The notes beneath the pieces are model-generated. The model was not told the DNA's origin, did not search any database, and worked only from the letters and a program-made list of their open reading frames with translations. Below are positions 35,611 through 44,285 of a stretch of DNA of 64,000 nucleotides, in pieces (within the stretch, counting starts at the first letter, position 1; each line of letters starts with the position of its first letter). The position numbers and the translations under genes are program-made. This DNA comes from Meconema thalassinum (lineage: Eukaryota > Arthropoda > Insecta > Orthoptera > Tettigoniidae), in NCBI GenBank assembly GCA_946902985.2, contig OX336388.2, forward strand, positions 128,714,346 through 128,778,345, given 5' to 3'.

Positions 35611-36473
35611 ACTCATAGCATGTGTCAGAAACGAAGCATTGTTCTCCTTATTATTGTTTCTAGTGTCACCCTCTTTCTTCTTCACTGGACATTCACTTGC
35701 CCAATGGCCCAATTCCTTACATTTGAAACATGGAAACTTCTGCTTTACTCGTTGAACATTTTTCTTCGACTTGTCATCAGCGCTGCCTTTGCCACTGCCA
35801 TACTGGGAATGCTTCTTGGGAGCACTACGTACCACAAACGCAGTCGATTCCACGTTTCCTTGGTCACGCAGTTCAATCGTGCACAATTTTTCAATCAACA
35901 AGTTCACAGTTTGATTTTCCGTCGGAATCGTGTCCCACACATCCTTGAAATTATCATAGTCTTTCCCAGCGTGGATAAAATTCGACCGTTCAAAATCCTT
36001 TCAGATAATGTGATTTCGTTGTGCTTTTGGAGTTCGTCGTTCAGATCCTGATAAAGCTTCTGTAACTTCGCGACATGGGTGCTGATGTCCTCCTTGTCGT
36101 CACGTGTCACTCGGAAGAATGACTCGATCAACATGTTCAGTCACTGCGTACTGCTTCGTTCGAACAGTGCGCTCAATTTTGTCCAAATTTCACTGGCATT
36201 GGTGCACGTCAACACGAGCTCGGCAACAGATTTTCCTAGCGCACCTGCTAGCAAACTGGCCGCTTTCGCGTCTTCTTTAAACCACTGCTTATATGTCGCT
36301 TTTTGTTGCGCAGTTGCATCTGCCGGCAACACAGGACACTTTTTCGAACAATCAACAATATTTTCCAGTTCATACGACCGCAAAACCATCAACACATGCC
36401 ATTTCCACTTTGCCCAGTTTTCAGGTCCTTGAAGTTTATCCACTTGAACTTTGTAGTCACTGCCGGTTGCCAT
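35611..36473 (-). pseudogene. Copia 2 gag
   Basis: Read on the minus strand, MATGSDYKVQVDKL starts at 36473 and continues as a Copia gag (UBN2-like) with WAKWKWHVL near 36415. A stop after SSTQ at about 36141-36143 is followed by the same protein in frame (LNMLIESFF) down to about 35970, then by a frame change into 35940-35617. One CCHC knuckle (CFKCKELGHWASEC) is at about 35691-35732. The last codons before the P insertion read THAMS; across the P element the next residues lead directly to the protease. Other overlapping plus-strand frames here are shadows. Confidence 0.85.
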
Positions 36474-36568
36474 TTTGAGGTTATCCTTAACTCACAAAAT
36501 ATACAGCACGTGTTCCACAGGCGCTCAGCTTCGGATCCACTCACGAGATAATACCATTTACACGTGGC

Positions 36569-36582
36569 CTGGGTCCATAACC
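36569..36582 (-). promoter_or_regulatory. Primer binding site of Copia 2
   Basis: On the minus strand, GGTTATGGACCCAG directly follows the 5' LTR. It matches the initiator tRNA-Met half-molecule site of Drosophila copia almost base for base. Confidence 0.8.
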
Positions 36583-36779
36583 TGTTAGTTTTAATGTAAA
36601 TCTTTATGTATCAAGTGAGAAATAAAATACAAAATACAAATCATCTTTTGAGATGCTTGTCACATGTCACGCGAACACGCACAGACTGTGCACTGACTCG
36701 TCTTTTGTTTTCTTCTTTATTGTACATGTCTATTTCGCCAGGTGGCGCTACTGTGCTATTTTTCTTTCAAATATTAACA
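36583..36779 (-). repeat. 5' LTR of Copia 2
   Basis: 197 bases against 187 in the 3' LTR. The extra length is mainly an additional AAATACAAAA-type repeat near 36630. Flanked by CGTTC at 36780-36784. Confidence 0.9.
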
Positions 36780-36856
36780 CGTTCAAATAAAGTAAATTAT
36801 TGTAGTGGGGAAAATGTTATTAAGCAACTATATTTTTTACCTATAACGATTCATTA

Positions 36857-37189
36857 AAGCCTCCGTGGCTTAGGCGGCAGCACGCCGGCCTCTCACCGCT
36901 GGGTCCGTGGTTCAAGTCCCGGTCACTCCATGTGAGATCTGTGCTGGACAAAACGGAGGCAGACAGGTTTTTCTCCGGGTACTCCGGTTTTCCCTGTCAA
37001 AATTTCATTCCAGCAACACTCTCCACTATCATTTCATTTCATCTGTCATTCATTTAATCATTCCCCCAGAGGAGTGCGTCAGGCCTCGGCAGCCGGCACA
37101 GTTCATATCCTCGCCGCTAGATGGGGGTTTCATTCATTCCATTCCTGACCCGGTCGGAGACTGGAAGCAGGCTGTGAATTTTCATTTTC
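36857..37189 (+). mobile_element. tRNA-derived SINE (family B), copy 1
   Basis: The tRNA-like head has an A box (TGGCTTAGGCGG, about 36864-36875) and a B box (GGTTCAAGTCC, about 36909-36919). It is followed by a body ending CTGGAAGCAGGCTGTG. The duplication AACGATTCATTA / AACGATTCGTTA flanks it (36845-36856 and 37190-37201). A near-identical inverted copy is at 53896-54225. It is a SINE, not a tRNA gene, because the body runs on for 260 bases with no closing acceptor stem. Confidence 0.9.
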
Positions 37190-37201
37190 AACGATTCGTT
37201 A

Positions 37202-37435
37202 CTTTGAGGATTGTAACGTCGTTACAATTTTTTACAATTAGCCTATAACGGTATCTTCGGTACTATCTTTGTGAGTAACGTAGTTTCTTTTGAAGAAAGT
37301 AACTTGCCCAACACTGCCTAAAACTAAACTGTTCCCCTTGAAGCCATTTTTTCTTGGTTTCCTCATGATGAATAGAAATGAACCTTATACCCCGTTTAGA
37401 CGTCCCGGTTGAGATCGCGATCAGGCGGCGATGCA
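37202..37435. other. Short intergenic stretch ending in a GACGTC-containing terminus
   Basis: No gene. At 37388-37410 the words TACCCCGTTTAGACGTCCC match the inverted termini of a candidate MITE family also seen at 41230 and 53560-53660. Confidence 0.5.
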
Positions 37436-40400
37436 GATTAAGGATAAGGATACAGTTATATTGTGTGGGGATTTCAACATGCCGGACATCTCATGGGGAC
37501 AGCAGGAAGGGCCTTCTCTCATACCTTTAAAATTAACTGAAAGTGAAGATGAAAACTAAGATGGCGTCGGTGAGTGAAGTGCGTGTGTTTCGGTCTCCTG
37601 TTTTGTGCTGTTTTCTCATGTTATTCTTTCACGTAACTAGTTCTTTTCTTGTGAGTGGTAGTGATGTGAGGGTGTCCATGATTCGTGAAAAGAATTATGA
37701 TGCTTCAGTAAACTGGAAGTGCTCCAATCGGAGTTTTAATTTTTGTTGTTTCTCAGCTGCTGGATTGTCGCCTGCCATGCTGCTAAAAGGAGCCAGCCCT
37801 TTCACAAGGAGAGGTACGGTCACATCAAAATCAACGGTGACCACAGTCTTCATGCTTTTTCTACTGTCAGGTGATGTAGAAATTAATCCTGGTCCGGGTT
37901 CGAACAGTTCTATGTCCATATACTTTCAGAACACTCAGAGCGTGGCCAACAAGCTGGACAAAGTGGATTTGAGCAGCAGTGATTTTAATAATATATCAAT
38001 AATAGCCTTAAATGAGTCTTGGCTTTTTGACAGTTTTCTTGACTCAGAACTCGCCTTTTCTAGGACTCATGACATATTTAGAAGATACAGGCCTGGGCGT
38101 GGGGGTGGTGTTGTCATTGCTACGCAGTCTCAGTTGTGTGCTAGGAGAAGAGCGGACTTAGAAAGTGAATGCGAGATTATTTGGTTGGAAATCCAAGGAA
38201 GGTCTAGTGTGTTCGTGGGCTGTGTGTACCTACCCCCGCTTGCCTCGTTAAAACACATGGAGGAGCTACATACCTCTCTCAGCAGGGTGCACGCCCAGTT
38301 GAAGGACAAGGATACAGTTATATTGTGTGGGGATTTCAACATGCCGGACATCTCATGGGGACAGCAGGAAGGGCCTTCTCTCATACCTTTAAAACTAACT
38401 GAAAGTGCAGTGAACTCGATCTTCTGCGAGATAATTGAGGAATTCTCTCTGCATCAATTGAATCCACATCTCACGCGCGGACAAAACTACCTCGATCTAC
38501 TGTTTACTAATATTCCTAAAATCTCTCAGTCTGTAGAGTTAGAAAAACCGGGGTGGATTCCATCCGACCATAGTGCTCTAATATGGAACATTGATTTTCA
38601 CGACACTAGTTTATTTCAAAAACCACCTCGCAGGGAAATTTTTAACTGGAAGAAAGCAGACATGAACCACCTGAAACTTCTGCTGGATTATTGCCCATGG
38701 TCCCTCGTTGATATCAGGAACGACATTAATGAGAATTGTGAGATATTTTATGATCTCTTGATGTCTGCAGTTCGAGAAGCAGTTCCTCGTGTGAAGGTTA
38801 ATCCCTACCGTTATCCACCTTGGTTTGATGCAGATGTAATCAGCGCGCTACACTCGAAAAATAGGGCTCATCGTCAATGGAAACGCTCTTCTTTGGAATG
38901 CCATAGAATTGAATTTGTGGTCAGGAGACTCGAATTCAAAGAAATTCAACGCCGAAAGTATGACGCCTACCTGGAAGACATAGACTCCAGTGTTAAAACT
39001 AATCCGAACAGAATATGGTCCTTCATTAAGCAGAGATCTAGGAACACCAGATTACCAGTCTCGCTCGAGTACGACGGACGTAACAGTACTGATGCAAACT
39101 CTGCCTGTGAGCTGTTTTCTGATTATTTCGAAACCTTATTCCTTCCTGTAAATTCTATACAGCCACCATTACCTGATCTGTCACCCTCCAGTAACGACAG
39201 CATTTCTTACTTCCATATTTCCGAAGACTGCATCAAGAATAAATTACATAATCTATCCTCTGGCAAGTCTCCCGGTCCTGATGCCATTCCTATAGAAATA
39301 ATTAAATCTTTATGCCACCAGCTATCTCGTCCACTTTACATTCTATTCAATCAAGCCATCAGTGAAGGAGTGTTTCCGGATTACTGGAAATCAGTTCATA
39401 TCACCCCAGTGTTAAAGAAAGGCTCCAGGCAGAAGGTAGTAAATTACAGGCCAGTAACACTAATGTCTATTTTCGCGCGAGTCTTTGAATCAATTGTTCG
39501 AGACGAAGTGTACGCTCACGTGTCACCATTCATCACTGAACTTCAGCACGGCTTTCTTCCTAGGCGATCCACTGCTACCAACCTAGCAGTCTTCACTCAT
39601 GATGTATCCACCTTTATGAATAACCGTGGTAGTGCTGATGTTATCTATACTGATTTCTCTAGGGCTTTCGACAGCGTACATCACAACCTACTGCTTCATA
39701 AACTTTCAAACTTTGGTATAACTGGTAATCTTTTACGTTTCTTCAAAAGCTACCTCTCAAATAGAACCCAATCAGTTGTAATTAATAATAATAATAAGTC
39801 TAAATCTGTTAACGTTACTTCCGGTGTCCCTCAGGGTTCTGTATTGGGCCCTCTGCTTTTTATACTTTTTGTAAATGATATCCCTCGTATAATTCATAAT
39901 TCTAGGTGCCTGATGTACGCAGACGATCTTAAACTGTATATGCCCATCAGTACTATAAATGACTGTGAGTTGTTGCAACAAGACCTACACCAACTCAGTG
40001 AATGGTGTGAAACATGGAAACTGAAACTGAATACTGAAAAGTGTAACGTTTTGTCAGTTTCATTGAAACGTAATCTCCTACCCAGGTTTAATTATTGTAT
40101 TAAAAATGAAACGCTACGTAGAGTGTCAACCATTAAGGATCTAGGGGTGACAATCACTAATAATTTCTCGTTCGATGAACATATTTCAAAAATATCTCGT
40201 GAAAGTTTCCGGATGCTGGGATTTTTAAAAAGAAATTGTTTAAATTATTTTTCGGATATAACTCTATCCAAATTATTTAAGTCACTCATTCGGCCTAAAT
40301 TAGAATACTGTAGTGTGATCTGGAATCCCTTTCACAGTAATAAAATTGACGCCATCGACCATGTGCAAAAGAGATTTATTAAATGGCTCTGTTACAGGGG

Positions 40401-41220
40401 TGGACGACCGTACCATAGAGCTGAGTATGAGAGTTATTGCAACGTTTACGGTCTTCCTCCACTTAGCAGTCGGCGCACAGTGGGTGACGTGAGATTCCTT
40501 TGGAAGCTGGTAAATGGCAAAATTGACTCTAATCAGTTGCTAGCTGACTTGGGTTTTCACGTCCCTCAGAGAACCACCAGACGGAAGCACACGTTCGATG
40601 GGGTCAGATCGAGAATTAATGTGCACAAAAATTCATGTCCGATCCGGTTGCAGTTAACATACAGCTTGATGGAGAGTAAAAGTGCTACTGATATTCACTT
40701 CGACTCTCTATCAACTGTTATGAGAGATATCTTCAGTGGGCTGTAAAATAGTGTATGCATATTGTGTTAATTTCTATTTGCGTTGATTGATTGAACATGT
40801 TGTCGAATGAATGGTAGATTGATTTTTTGATTGAATGTACGAGCGACTGAAGTAATGTATTTTTGTTTGCTGTTATCTAGATCCTTGAATGTCGCTCTTG
40901 TATTACTTTCCCCAGTTTCTGAACTTTTTCTTCTTATCTTTTATTTTATGTTTTTGCCTTTTTCTGTTTACTGTTGATAGTTTTTTTCTGTAATAATTAT
41001 TGTAATGTTTCTTGTACAAAGGGATTGCATGAATGAATGCTTGAGATAGGATGTTTGAGTGCGGTCTGTATGGTTGTGGTTGCTGATTTATAATAGATTA
41101 GTGTATTTCTATTTTTGTACGTGTTTGCTGTTTTTGTTTTGTCTATAATTGTAAATTTTATTGTTAATTATTATATTGTCACTAGTGGAGTCTATCTGTC
41201 TGACAATAAAGAATACATAC
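37436..41220 (+). mobile_element. Non-LTR retrotransposon (LINE, CR1/Jockey group), near full length
   Basis: One long ORF (37543-40746) with endonuclease and reverse transcriptase is followed by about 470 bases of noncoding 3' sequence that ends in AATAAAGAATACATACATT instead of a plain poly(A). The first 107 bases (37436-37542) are not leader: they duplicate 38301-38407 of the element's own ORF with few differences. They join the real start at AAGATG. No clear target duplication was found. The ORF is open throughout, so the copy is recent. Confidence 0.85.
37543..40746 (+). CDS. LINE polyprotein with 2A-like peptide, AP endonuclease and reverse transcriptase
   Basis: An open frame of 1067 codons. 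The frame starts at 37543; a Met at 37561 (MASVSEVRVF) is an alternative. Residues about 20-35 are hydrophobic. D111-V-E-I-N-P-G-P118 is a canonical 2A-type ribosome-skipping motif, which would release a 117-residue N-terminal peptide from the enzyme part. 2A-like sequences of this kind have been reported in APE-type LINEs of other invertebrates. The endonuclease follows (NESWL; CGDFNMPD at about 262; SDHSALIW at about 342). The RT has YRPVTLMS, GFLPRRST, YTDFSRAFDSVH at about 703, GVPQGSVLGP and the catalytic YADD at about 791. It targets and copies its own RNA at a nick in chromosomal DNA. No stop is seen, so it may be active. Confidence 0.9.
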   Translation: MKMKTKMASVSEVRVFRSPVLCCFLMLFFHVTSSFLVSGSDVRVSMIREKNYDASVNWKCSNRSFNFCCFSAAGLSPAMLLKGASPFTRRGTVTSKSTVTTVFMLFLLSGDVEINPGPGSNSSMSIYFQNTQSVANKLDKVDLSSSDFNNISIIALNESWLFDSFLDSELAFSRTHDIFRRYRPGRGGGVVIATQSQLCARRRADLESECEIIWLEIQGRSSVFVGCVYLPPLASLKHMEELHTSLSRVHAQLKDKDTVILCGDFNMPDISWGQQEGPSLIPLKLTESAVNSIFCEIIEEFSLHQLNPHLTRGQNYLDLLFTNIPKISQSVELEKPGWIPSDHSALIWNIDFHDTSLFQKPPRREIFNWKKADMNHLKLLLDYCPWSLVDIRNDINENCEIFYDLLMSAVREAVPRVKVNPYRYPPWFDADVISALHSKNRAHRQWKRSSLECHRIEFVVRRLEFKEIQRRKYDAYLEDIDSSVKTNPNRIWSFIKQRSRNTRLPVSLEYDGRNSTDANSACELFSDYFETLFLPVNSIQPPLPDLSPSSNDSISYFHISEDCIKNKLHNLSSGKSPGPDAIPIEIIKSLCHQLSRPLYILFNQAISEGVFPDYWKSVHITPVLKKGSRQKVVNYRPVTLMSIFARVFESIVRDEVYAHVSPFITELQHGFLPRRSTATNLAVFTHDVSTFMNNRGSADVIYTDFSRAFDSVHHNLLLHKLSNFGITGNLLRFFKSYLSNRTQSVVINNNNKSKSVNVTSGVPQGSVLGPLLFILFVNDIPRIIHNSRCLMYADDLKLYMPISTINDCELLQQDLHQLSEWCETWKLKLNTEKCNVLSVSLKRNLLPRFNYCIKNETLRRVSTIKDLGVTITNNFSFDEHISKISRESFRMLGFLKRNCLNYFSDITLSKLFKSLIRPKLEYCSVIWNPFHSNKIDAIDHVQKRFIKWLCYRGGRPYHRAEYESYCNVYGLPPLSSRRTVGDVRFLWKLVNGKIDSNQLLADLGFHVPQRTTRRKHTFDGVRSRINVHKNSCPIRLQLTYSLMESKSATDIHFDSLSTVMRDIFSGL

Positions 41221-41817
41221 ATTGATAGTTGGGACGTCTAAACGCAACCAGATAACGTTATCGCGATCAACTTTCCCTCCAACAAGATCATCCCGATCCC
41301 GTTCCCACAACGAGATAATCGCGTTCGCGGCCATTGCGATCGTCGGTGTGTTCTATCCTCCTGTTGTGCGACTGAAGTAGGCAGTGAAAATGATGGCCAT
41401 TTTGTATTATCTTGTGTTTTGAAAGCGAGATGTACTTAATGTTGGCTATGATGGTTGTGTTTATGTTGGTTGATAGAGATTATGAAGATTGAGAGAAACG
41501 AAATTATGGATGGAGACAAACATACCAGTGTTTAAACGCTGAAAAAAATATTAGCGTTGGGGAAAGTCGATGAAGACGATTAATAAAGACATCGATTTAT
41601 TTTCATATACATAGAAGGGATTCCGAAAGGGCCAAATAACACTGGACGAACAAGAAGTACCTATGCAATAAATAGCCTAGACCTGTTTATAAATATTTCA
41701 AAATATTTTTATTTCCACTCCAAGGGTAGGCCTTGCCTACACGTCTCCTCAGGATTTGTATATATTTAAGAATATGCATTAGCAGGTTGAATTATGTATA
41801 AAGAATAACTGAAATAC
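41221..41817. other. Intergenic DNA with a second GACGTC-type terminus
   Basis: GGGACGTCTAAACG at 41231-41244 is the exact inverse of CGTTTAGACGTCCC at 37393-37406, so the LINE sits between inverted words. From there to 41817 no coding region or RNA gene is seen. Confidence 0.45.
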
Positions 41818-42688
41818 TGTTTTAATCCCTTGGTTGGGGGGTAGTTTGGGATAAAACACGCTTTGTGTTACTGTGCTAATTTGGAAGGTTGTTCCTAAAT
41901 GAGAGTAGCTTCCCGTAGCTGGGAAAGCTTACTAGTGTAGTGTGTTGTTTAGTGTTTAATCTCTAGGGGATGTTCCTGCAAAGATGCAAGTGTTTATTGG
42001 GGGATGGATCTCTAAATACAGGCTACTGTACTGGCCTGCCAGCTGGGCGGAACAATAAACGTGCAATGTCAGTGGCTCGATGCTAGGCAGTCGAGTCGCG
42101 TGCGGGAAGCACAATGGAGTCTGACCAAGCAATTACTGGCTACTACGGTCACGGACAATCGTGACGAAGGTCAGGCGGGGTATTAGGACGTGACGAGGAG
42201 TGTAATTAGTAAATGCAAGTGTGGTTTACTGACCATGTGTTTATTTGGTCAGTAGATGTGAATTGGTAAGTCCCACTTGGGGAATGTAGACAAGTATACA
42301 ATTGGTGTGTACAAATTAGGGGTAGGTGTTCACAAAATAAAGGATTCTGAGCACTACTGACTCTCACCTGATGATGAAACTGGAACAGACGTCGGCTAGG
42401 GCCGCTGGCGACGCATACTGTATAACAGATAATGGCTCCAGTTAGGACTCCACTTCTTATACTTTTAGGTGCTGCGTGGTCAGCATTACGTCACTGTAGC
42501 TGCCCCAGATAGTTGTTGATGTAGATGTTTATGTATGTGTTGCAAGTAGTTGGCTAACCTCCCGAGCTGGGTGGCCGCCTCTTGCCGTGTATGGATAATG
42601 TTCTGGTCTTATGGTGTTGCCAGTTGGGGTGGTTTTGGTAAAAGATGGGGGGTGGCTCCCAGGTGGTACTGCCCCCCGGGCCTGTACA
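41818..42688 (-). repeat. 3' LTR of the giant LTR element
   Basis: Read on plus it starts TGTTTTAATCCCTTGG and ends GGGCCTGTACA. Pairs with 52568-53437. Confidence 0.92.
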
Positions 42689-42700
42689 AGACCCCCTCAT
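42689..42700 (-). promoter_or_regulatory. Polypurine tract of the giant LTR element
   Basis: On the minus strand, ATGAGGGGGTCT ends exactly at the 3' LTR. It supports minus-strand orientation. Confidence 0.7.
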
Positions 42701-43991
42701 CGATTAGTTCGCGTCCCCGCGAACTGGAAGTAGAGTGGGCGCGTCAATGCAATGGTTTGTTCTTGATTGATCCTTGTACTTCTTCTTCTTTTCTTCCGTG
42801 TTGGTGTAGGTGTGTCGATGTTGTGTTGATGTGAGTTCAGCGTGTGCTCAGAGGGGTAGGTTTTGGGTTATACATGTTATACATAGTAAATTTGGCATAG
42901 TTCATTTTTGAAAGTTGACATAGTAATAATAAAAGAAAAAAATGCATGGTCTTGACGTTATATATATATGTTGTTATTATCCAGGGAGGAAAAAAACATG
43001 GCTGGACGGATGGTTGTGCCGTCCCAGGGTATAAGTTAAAGGGATATATCTTAATGGTTTATTGTTCTTGGGATGAAACGGGACACCTTCACAAATTTGG
43101 GCGTTAGTAGAGTAGAAAGGAAAAAACAAAACAGTGTATTCAGTGTTGACATTATGGCAGTGTTGCATGGCGTGACATATTGGCAGTTTATGTGCGTAGG
43201 CGTACACTTGAGCATTAATATATATTTGTGTACGCTTTGGTTTTACATTTTGTTTTACAAGTATGATATAACATAAAATAATAATCTTATTACTAGACCG
43301 CATTGCTCATGAGCCTGGTACCTTATCTCATTCTCTAGGCCTTCTGTAGTGCTCTCGTCTGTCTACACATTCTCCCTTCACTTTGCTATTTGCTGAGCTG
43401 TAGGTACCTCTCACCTATGGCTGTGGGTTAGTGGTCATGCCGTTAACCTCACCTTTCGCAAATTTTCCCCGTGGGTGGAAAAATTCACCTTGGCAGCGAG
43501 GGTAGGTGCTCACAACCTCTGCACCGCCCCTGGCGACCGTATATTGCTTATTATTGAAGCGTATCCATACGTGTGTTTGCGTCAGCGTCGCTCGGTGCCC
43601 CACGTCACCTTACGTTGCTGATCGCGGCGCCGTCACCTTATTGGCGCGACTGAAAAACGATGAGGAGCAATGTGTTTGTGTGACAGAGATAAGGGTATGT
43701 GTAATTTGGTGTGGGAAATATATTTACAATAGACATGCTCATGCTCCTTGTTATCTGTAAAAAATGTATTAATGGCAACTCTTTTTCTGTTGTGTATATC
43801 TGTGGACGCGTTGCTCCCTGGTTTTCCTGTGTTGGGGAAAGTGGATTAGTTGTTAGCAATACATGACAATACATTACAATACATTATATATGACATTTTC
43901 TTGGCAGCGCTTAATTTATAAAACTAAGTGTGGCGCCACCGAAGTCTAACTTACTTCTAGGTTAGCCTATGTTAACCTATCTTAGCCTAGT

Positions 43992-44285
43992 GTTGTCGGG
44001 CTTACCCTGGTAACGGATTTTGGTCACCAGGTGCCGAACGGCTTAATCTTAGTCCTATTTATATTAATATGTTGTCGGGCTTACCCTGGTGACGAATTTC
44101 CAGTCACCAGGTGCCGAACGTGCTATCTTAATGTAATTTAACCTAACGTATTGTCGAGCTTACCCTGGTAACGGATATTTTTAGTCACCAGGTGCCGAGT
44201 GGTTTCATCTTAGTGTAATGTGTCTTAACATATTGTCGGGCTTACCCTGGTAACGAATTTTGGTCACCAGGTGCCGAATGCTGAG
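43992..44285. repeat. Four-unit tandem array of hairpin motifs (about 80-bp period)
   Basis: Units begin TTGTCGGGCTTACCCTGG (or TTGTCGAG) at 43992, 44072, 44151 and 44233. In each, CCTGGTRAC is followed 8-14 bases later by GGTCACCAGG or GTCACCAGG, able to form a short stem-loop, then TGCCGA. The stems are conserved better than the linkers between units, which suggests that the stem matters or that the decay is uneven. Confidence 0.85.

Larger units (their letters stand above)
19806..36779 (-). mobile_element. Copia-type LTR retrotransposon 2, split by a P-superfamily element
   Basis: LTRs lie at 19806-19992 (3') and 36583-36779 (5'), both TGTTAG...AACA read on the plus strand. The 5-bp duplication CGTTC flanks the whole structure exactly (19801-19805 and 36780-36784). 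The primer site next to the 5' LTR and the gag-protease-integrase-RT-RNase H order on the minus strand identify Copia. The P element at 23151-35610 separates gag from protease; deleting it rejoins the coding sequence. The LTRs differ by several substitutions and a 10-base indel, older than the BEL nested inside. Confidence 0.93.

Noticed and set aside
35524..36051. 175-codon plus-strand frame
   Set aside because: Shadow of the Copia 2 gag on the minus strand; it also crosses the P-element end.
36860..36935. Possible tRNA gene (A and B boxes)
   Set aside because: It is the head of a SINE with target duplications and a second copy at 53896-54225; no closed acceptor stem.
43992..44285. CRISPR-like array
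   Set aside because: Units are degenerate, carry internal stems and lie in a eukaryotic retroelement; no cas genes.
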